Shown piece by piece: positions 1-8,214 of a stretch of 64,000 nt of DNA. Below the pieces are notes generated by a model, which ran no database searches, was not told the DNA's origin, and saw only the letters and a program-made list of their open reading frames with translations. How positions within the stretch are numbered: the stretch's first letter is position 1; every line of letters begins with the position of its first letter. The stretch comes from TOLSYN sp963849065 (GTDB lineage: Bacteria; Acidobacteriota; Terriglobia; Terriglobales; Acidobacteriaceae): NCBI GenBank assembly GCA_963849065.1, contig CAWKFM010000004.1, forward strand, positions 496,001 to 560,000, given 5' to 3'. The position numbers and the translations under genes were made by a program.

Positions 1-746
1 TGGCGCGCCTCGGAGTCTCGCTTGCCGAGCTCCCCGCGCTGGTCGCCCGTATCGCGGCTTCGCCCGTGGTTCTGCTGCAGGGAGTCTTCAGCCACCTCGC
101 CGAATCCGAAATCCTCGACTCGCCCTTTGCCGCCCAGCAGCGCACCGACTTCGAGCGCGCCCTCGCCATCATCGACGCCGCCGGACTCCATCCCCGCTAC
201 TCTCACCTGGCCAACACTGCCGCCACCGTCGCCCGGCCGGATACCTGGAACAACATGGTCCGTCCCGGCCTCGCGCTCTATGGTTACAACCTCGTCTGCA
301 AGCTGAGCTGTCAGGGACCCCGAGCCGACGCAGCCGTGCTGCCCGTTCAGCCCGTCCTTACCTGGAAGACCCGCATCATCGCCCTCCGCGATATCGCCAA
401 TGGCACTCCGGTCGGCTACAACCGCCAGTGGGTCGCCGACCGTCCCACCCGCCTCGCCGTCATCCCCGTCGGCTACGGAGACGGCTTCAACCGCCAGCTC
501 TCCAACCGCGGCCGGGTCATCCTGCACGACCGCTATGCCCCCATCCGCGGCAACGTCAGCATGGACCTCACCATGATCGACGTCACCGACATTCCCGACC
601 TTGCCATCGGCGACGAAGTCCTGCTCATCGGACGCACCCCTCACTGCTCCATCGGCGCCGACGACATGGCGCGCATCGCCAACACCGTCACCTACGAAAT
701 CCTCTGCGGCCTGTCCCCCCGCGTCCCCCGCGTCTACGTCGAGTAG
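1..746 (+). CDS. alr: Alanine racemase, C-terminal part (5' truncated by window edge)
   Basis: Reading frame opens at base 3 and runs to TAG at 744-746. Alanine racemase is a PLP enzyme that interconverts L- and D-alanine for peptidoglycan. The visible part starts at ARLGV, which fits the family's GMxRLG motif, followed by GVFSHLAESE and NMVRPGLALYGY (the conserved VRPGxxLYG strand). The C-terminal domain shows VGYGDGFNR, carrying the catalytic tyrosine of the second active-site base, and GNVSMDLTMIDVT, the conserved substrate-side loop. The N-terminal part with the PLP lysine lies outside the window. Coding strand is very C-rich, as in several neighbours. Family assignment is secure. Confidence 0.95.
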   Translation, partial: ARLGVSLAELPALVARIAASPVVLLQGVFSHLAESEILDSPFAAQQRTDFERALAIIDAAGLHPRYSHLANTAATVARPDTWNNMVRPGLALYGYNLVCKLSCQGPRADAAVLPVQPVLTWKTRIIALRDIANGTPVGYNRQWVADRPTRLAVIPVGYGDGFNRQLSNRGRVILHDRYAPIRGNVSMDLTMIDVTDIPDLAIGDEVLLIGRTPHCSIGADDMARIANTVTYEILCGLSPRVPRVYVE

Positions 747-931
747 CGATCGAATTCTTTTCTCCGCCAGCAAAGATGCCCAATCGCACTCGACCTCCAG
801 TGAGTGACAAAAGTCATTTGAATAGGCATGTCACCGCTCAATACTTGTGAGAGTGGACGTCATCTGATTTCAGCGGCCACGTGCGCGTTGGCCGTAATTA
901 CAATCGCGGACAGAGACATTGTGGGAGTCCT

Positions 932-1438
932 ATGAACCGAAAGCGACAACGGCTGGAATCCTTGCCGGTACACCCGACCGGCAGGGCAGGGGCAGAACCG
1001 AAAACGATTCGCATCGATGGACTTGCCGCCCATCCGGCAGAATTGGCGCTGGCCGATCTGCAACGACTACCGCAACAGGAACTCACAGAGGACTTTAGTT
1101 GCGAAGAGGGCTGGACTGTTCCGAACCTGAAATGGCAGGGGCCGACGTTGGAGGCCGTTCTGGCCATCGCGGAACCGCATTCCGAAGCGAAATGGGTTCA
1201 GGCCAGCGCGGGGGATTTCAGCGTGCCGATCCCCTTGCAGGAGGCGCACCGCGTTCTGCTTGCCATCAGCCTCGGAGGCGAGGCTGTGCCCACCGAGCAT
1301 GGAGGACCGGTTCGGCTCGTGCTCGCGGGCGGCGATTGCTGGACGAGCATAAAGTGGATTGACCATCTCGAACTGCGTGCGGCGCCAGGGGAGAACACCG
1401 GCAAGACCATCGCTCTCGGCCGGCTGTGTCCTTCATGA
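932..1438 (+). CDS. Small molybdopterin-binding (sulfite oxidase/YedY-type) domain protein
   Basis: 168 residues matching the oxidoreductase molybdopterin-binding domain (sulfite oxidase/MsrP type). Cys57 in FSCEEGWT fits the Mo-ligating cysteine of the RCVEGW-type motif, and the tail WTSIKWIDHLEL fits the conserved end of the domain. Start chosen at ATG 932 because GGAG lies five to eight bases upstream. There is no signal peptide and no C-terminal dimerisation domain, so this is a minimal, apparently cytoplasmic version of a family that is usually exported. Its 3' end is overlapped by, or abuts, the radical SAM gene that follows, so the two are probably co-expressed. Substrate unknown; activity inferred from family only. 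Confidence 0.8.
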   Translation: MNRKRQRLESLPVHPTGRAGAEPKTIRIDGLAAHPAELALADLQRLPQQELTEDFSCEEGWTVPNLKWQGPTLEAVLAIAEPHSEAKWVQASAGDFSVPIPLQEAHRVLLAISLGGEAVPTEHGGPVRLVLAGGDCWTSIKWIDHLELRAAPGENTGKTIALGRLCPS

Positions 1439-2798
1439 GTTCGATGGCTCCCGACTGCAAACCATCTTTCGCGAACCACGGCGACTCCGCGACGGGCGGG
1501 CACGGGCTGCTTTGCGGCCGTATCCCACGAAGCTTTTCGTGGAGGTGACCACGCGCTGCAATTTGCATTGCTCCATGTGCGTGAAGGAAGCGCAAGGGCA
1601 GCGCATTGCCGAAGGCGACCTCAGCCTCGACACCTTCTCGCGGCTTGCTCCCGCGTTTCCAACTCTGGAGACACTCATTCTGAACGGCATCGGCGAGCCG
1701 CTGCTGCATCCCCGCCTGGAGGAATTTGTCCGCGCGGCGAAACGCGCCATGCCCGCTTCCGGACAGGTTGGGTTCCAGACCAACGGCCAGTTGTTGCGGC
1801 GCGAGCGCGCCAGTTCATTAGCAGATGCGGGCGTGGACCGCATCTGCCTTTCCGCCGATGCCGTATCTGCCGATGTGTTCGGCAAACTGCGCCGCGGCGG
1901 ACGTGTCGAGATGATCGAATCGGCCGCAAATGCGCTTCATCACGCCGGGCGTGCGCGGGGCCGCGCCATTTCGCTTGGATTGGAATTCGTGGCCATGCGC
2001 GACAACTTGCCGCAGTTGCGGGAGATCGTTCGTTGGGCCGCCAGGAATCATTTTTCGTTTGTGATCGTAACCCACATGCTCGCCTACGAACAGGAGATGT
2101 CCGGTGCTGCCGCCTTTTACCCCATCACCGATCATGCGCGGCAGGTACACCGGGAGTGCCGTGAGCAGGCGGCGTCCGATGGCGTGGACCTGCGCAACTA
2201 CTTCGGCTTATTTACCCCTTCTTACAAACACAAGAGTGAGGACGAATGGCGCCGCAGGGACTACATTGCGAAGCTGTTCGCCCAAGCCGCTCACCAGGAT
2301 GTGCGGCTCAGCTACGAGCGCCTGGTCACGATCGACGACGCGCAGGACCACCAAGCCGGGGAATGGTTCGCCGAGGCCGCGCGGATTGCGGAACAAGAGG
2401 GCATTGACTTGCAACTGCCCGCGACGGTTCCCTCGCGGCAGCGGCGATGCCACTTTGTCGAGGAGGGCAGTTGCTTCGTCTCCTGGAATGGCGACCTGCA
2501 CCCCTGCTATTTCCTCTGGCATCGCTACAGTTGCCACATTGGCGGACACAGCAAGCAAGTGGAGCCCATGTCGTTCGGCAACCTGGCTGACCAGGACGTC
2601 CTCGCCATTTGGAATAGCCCCAGAGCGCGCGCGTTCCGGGGCGACGTATTGAAATACGACTATCCGTTCTGTTACGACTGCAATGTGGGGCTCTGCAGTT
2701 TCGCCCAGGATGAGGAGTTCGAGGGCGACTGTCACGCCAGCGAGGTGCCCTGCGGCGCTTGCCTGTGGTCCACAGGTGTTTTTCAGTGTCTTAGATAG
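1359..2798 (+). CDS. Radical SAM/SPASM-type protein paired with the molybdopterin-domain gene
   Basis: The radical SAM cluster motif CxxxCxxC is at Cys67, Cys71 and Cys74 (CNLHCSMC), followed by a glycine-rich GIGEPLL strand equivalent to the GGE motif. The C-terminal third is cysteine-rich: one group around SCFVSWNGDLHPCYF and a second around CYDCNVGLC and PCGACLW. This is the pattern of SPASM/twitch auxiliary Fe-S clusters. Such enzymes often mature a peptide, protein or cofactor. The tight link to a Mo-domain protein suggests it may act on that partner (inference). Start is uncertain: no ATG is in frame upstream of the motif. TTG 1359 overlaps the previous gene by 80 bases; TTG 1512 is the shorter alternative; ATG 1435 is in another frame, so an upstream frameshift is possible. 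Confidence 0.82.
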   Translation: MTISNCVRRQGRTPARPSLSAGCVLHEFDGSRLQTIFREPRRLRDGRARAALRPYPTKLFVEVTTRCNLHCSMCVKEAQGQRIAEGDLSLDTFSRLAPAFPTLETLILNGIGEPLLHPRLEEFVRAAKRAMPASGQVGFQTNGQLLRRERASSLADAGVDRICLSADAVSADVFGKLRRGGRVEMIESAANALHHAGRARGRAISLGLEFVAMRDNLPQLREIVRWAARNHFSFVIVTHMLAYEQEMSGAAAFYPITDHARQVHRECREQAASDGVDLRNYFGLFTPSYKHKSEDEWRRRDYIAKLFAQAAHQDVRLSYERLVTIDDAQDHQAGEWFAEAARIAEQEGIDLQLPATVPSRQRRCHFVEEGSCFVSWNGDLHPCYFLWHRYSCHIGGHSKQVEPMSFGNLADQDVLAIWNSPRARAFRGDVLKYDYPFCYDCNVGLCSFAQDEEFEGDCHASEVPCGACLWSTGVFQCLR

Positions 2799-2809
2799 TC
2801 GTTAGCGTT

Positions 2810-2847
2810 GGTGCCCCATATCTGGCCATCCTTTGGCCAGATGTGGG
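2810..2847 (+). repeat. Dispersed 3'-end palindrome, copy A
   Basis: Outer box GGTGCCCCAT, then arm ATCTGGCCA, loop TCCTT, arm TGGCCAGAT, and closing box GTGGG. It sits just after the radical SAM gene. Similar units with different arms are at 14560, 18370, 27829 (reversed) and 54881. It may act as a transcription terminator or a REP-like element. A short hairpin, CCTGTG/CACAGG followed by TGTTTTT, also overlaps the last codons of the upstream gene at 2762-2783. Confidence 0.75.
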
Positions 2848-2924
2848 AGGCGGAAAGCGCGCGCCCCGGATGGCGTGAAAGGGTTGTCAGCTTCCTTATG
2901 GATCCTGTCAAGCGCTGGGTCGCT

Positions 2925-3311
2925 TTAGATTTGCGAGCCGGCGGCGTGCGCTCCCGAGCCCGGCGGCGGAGCTTGCTGCTGGCTCTTACGCTGTTCGGGC
3001 GTGAGCATGGAAGCAACCTTGGCTGCGGTCTCATCGTGCAGCTGCCCGATCAACTGTTCACGCTGATCCTGGCTCAGCGAAGGATCGTTCAGGATAGCGA
3101 TCAGCTTCTGTCCTTCCGCGAAAAAGACCGGGCGGATCTTTTCTTTCTGCTTGTCGCTGAGGTGTACTTGCTTGTCCACCCCGCGCAGGTGCGCGTCGGC
3201 GAAGAGGTTGGGATCGCTCATGATGTTGTGCGACGGGGGAGCAGCCTGCGCTCCGGCCTGGGCGATGGCAAGGCAAGCCACCATGGTTACGAGAACAAAA
3301 AAATTCCGCAT
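2925..3311 (-). CDS. Small secreted protein with CpxP/Spy-like LTxxQ flavour
   Basis: 128 residues. Residues 1-24 form a clear Sec signal peptide (MRNFFVLVTMVACLAIAQA, ending AQA-A). The mature part is helical and charged and includes LSDKQKEKIRPVFFAEGQKL, LSQDQREQ and LTPEQRKSQQQ. The repeated L[ST]xxQ motifs resemble periplasmic Spy/CpxP-type proteins and similar heavy-metal-sensor accessory proteins. No enzyme motif is seen. It is convergent with the radical SAM gene across palindrome A. Function is not assigned; a periplasmic chaperone-like or stress role is only a suggestion from the motif. Confidence 0.75.
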   Translation of the reverse strand: MRNFFVLVTMVACLAIAQAGAQAAPPSHNIMSDPNLFADAHLRGVDKQVHLSDKQKEKIRPVFFAEGQKLIAILNDPSLSQDQREQLIGQLHDETAAKVASMLTPEQRKSQQQAPPPGSGAHAAGSQI

Positions 3312-3390
3312 ACGACCTCACATCTGAAGACGGAAGGAACCTGGCGCCCGCTTCGCCAGTTCATTCTATCCGGATTCCGGCAGCCACACG

Positions 3391-3407
3391 CACTTCTTGC
3401 AAGTGCA
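3391..3407. promoter_or_regulatory. Inverted repeat GCACTT-N5-AAGTGC between divergent genes
   Basis: A perfect 6-bp inverted repeat lies in the 257-bp gap between the secreted protein (minus) and the hydrolase (plus). Its size fits a dimeric regulator site, but no regulator is known. A weak -10-like TAAAAT for the hydrolase is at 3547-3552. Nothing else was recognised in this gap. Confidence 0.3.
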
Positions 3408-3568
3408 TTCTCTGTCCGGCTGGGCTTGCGCGGGGCAGTAGTCCTTGCTGTTGAGTCTCTGCCCCCACTAACTCCTGCCTGCGGCATTTCAGCTCTCCTC
3501 ATCCACCGCTGGCTGCGGGCCCGTCCCTATCCCCGCGCGTCCTTGATAAAATAACCTCACCGACCCTT

Positions 3569-4759
3569 ATGATCCGCTCTCGCTACGCACGCTGGATGAA
3601 CGACTGGGAGTACCGTCTCGAAACCCGCGACAGCAACCGCGTGGTGCGTCCCTTCGAGTGGGGACTGGATTGGACCGCCGACTTCCCCGGCGTTTCCGGT
3701 GACGCCGCATCCCTCTCTCCCGACGCCCAGAAGCGCTACTTCTTCGAACTGAACGACCGTCTCATCAGTCACAGCGACGACTTTTTCGGCTACCGCGTCC
3801 CCACCGACTTCCGTCTCGAACAGCGCCCCATCCGCGTCCACGGCACCGGCAGCCACGCCAACCCCGCCGTCGATGACGCCAAGTACGCCGGCCAGTTCGG
3901 AACCTTCCTGCGTTTTACCTCCCCGGTCCGCTCGCCCTATCCGGAGAACGACCAGGTCAACGCCCGCTGGTTCCCCGTCGCTCCAAAGGAAGGCAAGCCC
4001 AAGCGCGCCATCATCGTTATTCCGCAGTGGAACGGCGACGCCCTCAGCCACAACGCCTTCAACCGGCTCTTCCGGCTCTTCGGCGTCTCCACCCTGCGCC
4101 TAAGCATGCCCTATCACGACATCCGCATGCCCGCCGAGCTGCATCGCGCCGACTACTCCGTCAGCTCCAATATCGGACGCACCATCCACGCCGCCCGCCA
4201 GGGAATCGTCGACATCCGCTGCTGCGTCGACTGGCTCGAGCAGCAGGGCTACACCGAATTCGGAGTACTCGGCACCAGCCTCGGCTCCTGCTACGCCTTC
4301 ATCGCCTCGGCCCACGATCCGCGCATCCGGGTCAACATCTTCAACCACGCCTCCACCCAGTTCGGAGACGTCGTCTGGACCGGCTTCTCCACCCGCCACG
4401 TCCGCGCCGGCATCGAAAAGGTGCTCAACGCCGACGAGCTCCGCCACGCCTTCTCCTGCATCAGCCCCGTCTCCTTCTTCGACAAATTCGAGCGCTTTCC
4501 CAAGCACGTGCTCATGATCCATACGCAATACGACCGCACCTTCCTGCCCGAGTTCAGCCGCAAGATCGCCGACGAGTTTCGCCAGCGCAAGCTCGCGGCC
4601 GAAATCCGCTGCCTCCCCTGCGGCCACTACACCCTGGGCGAGTCGCCCTACAAATACATGGACGGCTACCTGGTCACCCGCTTCGTCGCCCGTGCCTTCC
4701 ACCGCGCCTATTCCGCCGCCCGCGCCGCCGAACCCGCATCGATTGAAGTGTCATCCTGA
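3569..4759 (+). CDS. Alpha/beta hydrolase family protein
   Basis: 396 residues. The nucleophile elbow is GTSLGS (GxSxG) near residue 236, followed by a plausible acid in HTQYDRTF and a plausible catalytic histidine in LPCGHYTLGE, giving a complete Ser-Asp-His triad in the usual order. An oxyanion-side strand is visible as AIIVIPQWNGDAL. The N-terminal 110 residues are not part of a standard hydrolase core. No signal peptide is seen, so it is probably cytoplasmic. Starts at ATG 3569 with no Shine-Dalgarno. Substrate unknown; esterase or peptidase activity is possible. Confidence 0.8.
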   Translation: MIRSRYARWMNDWEYRLETRDSNRVVRPFEWGLDWTADFPGVSGDAASLSPDAQKRYFFELNDRLISHSDDFFGYRVPTDFRLEQRPIRVHGTGSHANPAVDDAKYAGQFGTFLRFTSPVRSPYPENDQVNARWFPVAPKEGKPKRAIIVIPQWNGDALSHNAFNRLFRLFGVSTLRLSMPYHDIRMPAELHRADYSVSSNIGRTIHAARQGIVDIRCCVDWLEQQGYTEFGVLGTSLGSCYAFIASAHDPRIRVNIFNHASTQFGDVVWTGFSTRHVRAGIEKVLNADELRHAFSCISPVSFFDKFERFPKHVLMIHTQYDRTFLPEFSRKIADEFRQRKLAAEIRCLPCGHYTLGESPYKYMDGYLVTRFVARAFHRAYSAARAAEPASIEVSS

Positions 4760-4761
4760 GC
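4748..4761 (+). repeat. Left stub of an HPERSEG-type dispersed repeat cut by the IS110 element
   Basis: GTGTCATCCTGAGC matches the start of the intact copy at 20431-20480 (GTGTCATCCTGAGCGAAGCG) and then departs abruptly at about 4761. This marks the left boundary of the inserted element. The continuation of the repeat was not found on the right side of the element. Confidence 0.6.
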
Positions 4762-5006
4762 AGTATGACTCGCAAAGATCGAGTTAGGACAGGAATGAAC
4801 ACAGGACAGGCGGTATGCTCGTAGTCGGTTGCGGTTTGCGGAAGTAGGCTGGCTGAGCATTGGTGCTTTCGTAGCCCGTTCTTGAGCATGGTCCCAGGCC
4901 TTGTGGTTGAGACATTGGTGAAGCTTGCCAGGAGTTCTGGCAAGCGATCCCGTTTAGGAGATTACCTGCTCCACAGCCTGGCCCAAGCCGCAGCCGCGGA
5001 GGCAGC
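4762..5006 (+). ncRNA. Candidate bridge-RNA region of the IS110 element
   Basis: IS110 elements encode a structured RNA in a non-coding end that pairs with target and donor DNA. This leader contains a perfect hairpin with 9-bp arms (4923-4931 and 4937-4945). It also contains a heptamer, CTGAGCA at 4853-4859, identical to the left flank/junction of the element at 4756-4762. A left target guide should show such identity. Location and hairpin are seen directly; the RNA itself is inferred. Confidence 0.4.
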
Positions 5007-6350
5007 ATGCAGCAGTCCAAGAGTGCGCTAAGTCTAGAGTGTATCGAGCCCAATGCCGCAGGCATTGATGTAGGAGCTAGCGAGATTTATGTCGCCGTGC
5101 CGCCGGGCCGCGACGAGCAGACGATACGAAGGTTTCAAACCTTTACCCAGGATCTACGGGAGATGGCGGAGTGGGTGAAGCGGTGTGGCGTCACCACGGT
5201 AGCGATGGAGTCCACCGGGGTGTACTGGATTCCGCCATACGAAATTTTAGAGGAGGCTGGAGTCAGGGTCTGCCTGGTCAACTCCAAACATGTCAAGCAC
5301 GTTCCCGGACGCAAGTCGGACGTGCGCGATTGCCAATGGCTGCAGTATCTGCATTCGGTGGGGTTGCTGCATGCTTCCTATCGTCCCGAAGGTGCTATCT
5401 GCGAGATTCGCTCATTGAGCCGGCATCGCTCCAGCTTAGTGGAGTTGGCTGCCGTTCACGTGCAGCATATGCACAAGGCGCTCACTCAAATGAACCTGCA
5501 AATTCACCACGTGCTCAGCGACATCACGGGCATGAGCGGACTAGCGATCGTGGACGCTATCCTGGCCGGGCAACGCAGCCCTGCGCAACTGGCGGCACTG
5601 TGCCATGTCACCGTGCGCTCTCCACGCGAGACCGTTATCAAGTCGCTGGTGGGCAATTATCGGCCCGAACACCTGTTCACCCTGCGCCAGTCGCTCCAGG
5701 CCTACCGGCAGTATCAAACGATGCTGGCCGACTGCGATCGGGAGATCGAGCAACGAATGCGTCAGTTGAATGGCAAAAATGGTTCCGGCCAACCCCCCTT
5801 AGATGCTCCTCCTACCCTGCGCAAACGCCGCAAAAACGAGTTTTACTTTGATATGCGTCAGGAGTTGTACCGCGTCTTCGGCACCGACCTAACCGCGGTT
5901 CCCGGCATCAGTTCGCTGACTGCGCACAGTCTGCTGGCCGAAATCGGCCCCGATCTGTCGCGCTTTCCCAATGCCGCTGCGTTTGCCAGTTGGCTGACCT
6001 TGTGCCCGGGAAACAATAAAAGTGGAGGTAAGGTGTTGTCGTCCAAGACTCGCAAAACCAACAACCGCGCCAGTCGCGCCTTGCGTGTCGCCGCCCAGTC
6101 TTTACAAAAGAGCCAGTCGCACCTTGGCACCTTCTATCGTCGCATGCGAGCCAAACTCGGCCCCCCGCAAGCCATTACCGCGGCCGCCCACAAACTCGCC
6201 CGCATCATCTATCACCTATTGACCACCGGCGCTGCCTATGACGAAAGCGTCTTCGCCAAAGAGGAGCAAAAACAGGTTCTACGCCATGAAAATAGACTCC
6301 GCAAACAGGCCAAGACCCTCGGCTTCCAACTTGTCCCTATTGCCGCATGA
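5007..6350 (+). CDS. IS110-family transposase (DEDD/bridge-RNA-guided recombinase type)
   Basis: 447 residues. The N-terminal DEDD domain shows GIDVG (first Asp), AMESTGVYW (Glu) and KSDVRDCQWLQ (Asp pair), the RuvC-like catalytic set. The C-terminal transposase_20 domain starts at VPGISSLTAHSLLAEIG and includes FASWLTLCPGNNKSGGK. Length is typical for an intact IS110 enzyme and no frameshift is seen, so the element may be active. The gene lies between an alpha/beta hydrolase gene and rpiB and is read in their direction. Confidence 0.95.
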   Translation: MQQSKSALSLECIEPNAAGIDVGASEIYVAVPPGRDEQTIRRFQTFTQDLREMAEWVKRCGVTTVAMESTGVYWIPPYEILEEAGVRVCLVNSKHVKHVPGRKSDVRDCQWLQYLHSVGLLHASYRPEGAICEIRSLSRHRSSLVELAAVHVQHMHKALTQMNLQIHHVLSDITGMSGLAIVDAILAGQRSPAQLAALCHVTVRSPRETVIKSLVGNYRPEHLFTLRQSLQAYRQYQTMLADCDREIEQRMRQLNGKNGSGQPPLDAPPTLRKRRKNEFYFDMRQELYRVFGTDLTAVPGISSLTAHSLLAEIGPDLSRFPNAAAFASWLTLCPGNNKSGGKVLSSKTRKTNNRASRALRVAAQSLQKSQSHLGTFYRRMRAKLGPPQAITAAAHKLARIIYHLLTTGAAYDESVFAKEEQKQVLRHENRLRKQAKTLGFQLVPIAA

Positions 6351-6384
6351 GTGCACTGTTCATTAGGAGCGCCGAGCGCCGCAG

Positions 6385-6414
6385 CCGGAGCGGCATCTGT
6401 TGCCGCGTACCCGG
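6385..6414 (+). repeat. GCGGC-type dispersed hairpin repeat, copy 1
   Basis: CCGGAGCGGC, a short variable middle, then GCCGCGTACCC. The same unit occurs at 23294-23321 and, reversed, at 30305-30331. GCGGC/GCCGC form the stem. It lies just outside the right end of the IS110 element. Confidence 0.65.
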
Positions 6415-6470
6415 CTGCCAAGCTCGAACAAGCCCCGCACTTTTTCCCCTCCCAAATTTCCCTTCCCAAT

Positions 6471-6476
6471 TACAAT
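6471..6476 (+). promoter_or_regulatory. -10 box TACAAT of a probably leaderless rpiB transcript
   Basis: TACAAT ends exactly six bases before ATG 6483. The same six-base spacing recurs at five other genes in the window. It puts the transcription start at the A of the codon and argues that 6483, not the ATG at 6477, is the true start. Confidence 0.6.
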
Positions 6477-6482
6477 ATGGAA

Positions 6483-6929
6483 ATGAAAATCGCTTTGGGA
6501 GCCGACCACGCCGGCTATCTCCTCAAGGACCGCATCCGCCAATATGTAGCCGAGTGCGGCCACCAAGTCATCGACGAAGGCACCAACTCATCCGACTCGG
6601 TTGACTACCCCGACTTCGCCCTCAAGGTGGCCGAAGACGTCGCCGCCGGGCGCGCCGACCGCGGCATCCTGGTCTGCGGCTCCGGCATCGGCATGGCCAT
6701 CACCGCCAATAAGGTCCCCGGCATCCGCGCCGCCAACATCGGCAGCGAGTACGAAGCGCAAATGTCGCGCGAGCACAACGACCTCAACGTCCTTACCCTC
6801 GGCGCCCGCATCCTCGACGAAGCCGGCGCCAAGGAAATCGTGCAGATCTGGCTGGAAACGCCCTTCTCCGGCGGACGCCACACCGGCCGCCTGGAAAAGA
6901 TCCACGACATCGAGCAGGCCCACACCTAG
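6483..6929 (+). CDS. rpiB: Ribose-5-phosphate isomerase B (RpiB/LacAB family)
   Basis: 148 residues, interconverting ribose 5-phosphate and ribulose 5-phosphate in the pentose phosphate pathway. The N terminus MKIALGADHAGY is the family signature, with the substrate-binding Asp-His. Further on are DYPDFALKVA and GILVCGSGIGMAITANK, which contains the catalytic cysteine and the phosphate-binding glycine loop, then EHNDLNVLTLGAR. Two in-frame ATGs exist (6477 and 6483). The second matches family starts and the leaderless promoter spacing. No Shine-Dalgarno is present. The IS110 element now sits directly upstream. Confidence 0.95.
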   Translation: MKIALGADHAGYLLKDRIRQYVAECGHQVIDEGTNSSDSVDYPDFALKVAEDVAAGRADRGILVCGSGIGMAITANKVPGIRAANIGSEYEAQMSREHNDLNVLTLGARILDEAGAKEIVQIWLETPFSGGRHTGRLEKIHDIEQAHT

Positions 6930-6994
6930 CGCCCGCAGAGCTTGGCCGCTCTCCTGTTATCGCAATCCGGGCGACCGGCGATCTCCGCGCCAAC

Positions 6995-7019
6995 AAAAAC
7001 GGCAGGCCGAGGCCTGCCG
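6995..7019 (-). terminator. Rho-independent terminator of rpsT
   Basis: On the minus strand a 20-base perfect palindrome (7000-7019, arms CGGCAGGCC/GGCCTGCCG) is followed by TTTTTG. It lies about 20 bases after the rpsT stop codon. Confidence 0.85.
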
Positions 7020-7039
7020 TCTGTTCCCAACAAAATGAG

Positions 7040-7312
7040 TTAAGCGCTAGCCTTTGCGGACTTCACGCGCGCCGAGAGGCGGCTCTTGTAACGCGAGGCG
7101 GTGTTCTTGTGCAGAATGCCCTTCTGCACGCTCTTGTCCAGGACCGAAACCGTCTCCCGGAACGTGGTGTCCAGCTGTGTCTTGTCGCCGGAGGTCAGCG
7201 CGGTGCGCAGATTGCGCAGCGCCGAGCGCATACGCGACTTGTTGGCGCGATTGAACGCCGTCTTGGTTTCCGTCTGTCGTGCGCGCTTCAGCGCCGAAAC
7301 ATGATTCGCCAT
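7040..7312 (-). CDS. rpsT: 30S ribosomal protein S20
   Basis: 90 residues, highly basic and helical, binding the 5' domain of 16S rRNA. The start MANHVSALKRARQTE and the middle NKSRMRSALRNLR and KNTASRYKSRLSARVK match S20 along the whole length. It is a single-gene unit with its own promoter (7363-7392) and terminator (6995-7019). The leader contains a small GGGGC/GCCCC hairpin at 7341-7353. An IS4-like element ends 17 bp upstream of the -35 box, so the promoter appears intact. Confidence 0.97.
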   Translation of the reverse strand: MANHVSALKRARQTETKTAFNRANKSRMRSALRNLRTALTSGDKTQLDTTFRETVSVLDKSVQKGILHKNTASRYKSRLSARVKSAKASA

Positions 7313-7362
7313 ACTTACCCTGTATCCTTCTAGTCAAAATGGGGCATCGCCCCGAACAATTC

Positions 7363-7392
7363 ATTCTACGGTAAATCTGCCCTTCGCCGCAA
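7363..7392 (-). promoter_or_regulatory. rpsT promoter
   Basis: Read on the minus strand: -35 TTGCGG (7387-7392), 18-bp spacer, -10 TAGAAT (7363-7368). It gives a leader of about 45 bases. The IS4-like element begins at 7410. Confidence 0.55.
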
Positions 7393-7479
7393 CCCAGCCC
7401 CAGCCCTGGCAGCAGTTCTAAATGAAATGGGAACCCTGATAGCTATTTGCCCGAGCATTGAGCTGTGCTCTGTTGGGGC

Positions 7480-8214
7480 ATGGAGATATTTGAGTCGCTT
7501 TTGGCCGGGCTGCGCACGGTCTGCGGAGGATTTCCAGATTCACGCCGCAGCCGAGATGTGGACTACTCGATGGCCGATATTGGGCTTTCGGCGTTTTCCC
7601 TGTTCTTCATGCAGAGCGAGTCGTTCCTTGCTCATCAGCGGCATCTGGAGCGCGGGCGGGGCACTTCGAATTGCCATACGCTGTTCGGAATGAAGAAGAT
7701 CCCCACGGATAACTACATTCGCCTGATGCTGGACAAGGTCTCCCCGGAGGCTTTGCAGCCCTGCTTCGACCAGGTGCTCGAACAACTGTGCGAGCACGAC
7801 GGCCTCAAGGCATTTCAACGGCTGGGCGGACGAACGCTGGTGGCGTTGGATGGCACGGAGTATTTCTGTTCGCAAAAGCTGAGCTGCCCGCAGTGCCTGA
7901 CGCGCAAACGATCGAACGGCAAAACAGAGCATTATCACGCCATGCTGGCCGCCATGATCGTAGCTCCCGGTCATAACATGGTGCTGCCACTGATGCCGGA
8001 GTTCATCGCGCCGCAGGATGGAGCTGAGAAGCAGGATTGCGAGCGCAACGGGGCTAAGCGCTGGCTGAGCGCGCATGGCGAGCGCGTTGCTCCATTGCGC
8101 CCGATCTATCTGGGCGACGCGCTGTTCAGCAGCCAACCAATGGCCGAGGCAGTGCTCGCAACCGGCGCGGATTTTCTGTTCGTATGCAAGAAGGACAGCC
8201 ACAAGACACTGTAT
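7480..8214 (+). CDS. IS4-like DDE transposase, exon 1 (5' part)
   Basis: First 245 residues of a transposase interrupted by the group II intron. Catalytic Asp candidates are D124 in VALDGTEYF and D213 in YLGDALFSSQ, the usual positions for IS4-type enzymes. The reading frame ends in KDSHKTLY at the intron junction, where related enzymes read SHKTLY followed by VEG. Removing 8215-10265 restores that reading. Start at ATG 7480; a GTG at 7465 is an alternative. Without splicing, translation runs into intron sequence and stops at 8256. Confidence 0.88.

Larger units (their letters stand above)
4762..6385 (+). mobile_element. IS110-family insertion sequence
   Basis: Left limit is set by the break in the dispersed repeat at about 4761. 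Right limit lies somewhere between the transposase stop (6350) and the next repeat at about 6385; it is not resolved. The element has no terminal inverted repeats and no target duplication, as expected for IS110. A 245-base non-coding stretch precedes the transposase and only a few tens of bases follow it. This fits the IS110 subgroup that carries its bridge RNA upstream. Confidence 0.8.

Noticed and set aside
1435..1560. ATG at 1435 as start of the radical SAM gene
   Set aside because: It is in a different frame and meets a stop before the CxxxCxxC motif. It would need a frameshift that cannot be shown from one sequence.
6351..6482. N-terminal extension of RpiB from 6351
   Set aside because: The added residues lie in IS110 and repeat sequence, and the family starts at MKIALGADHAG.
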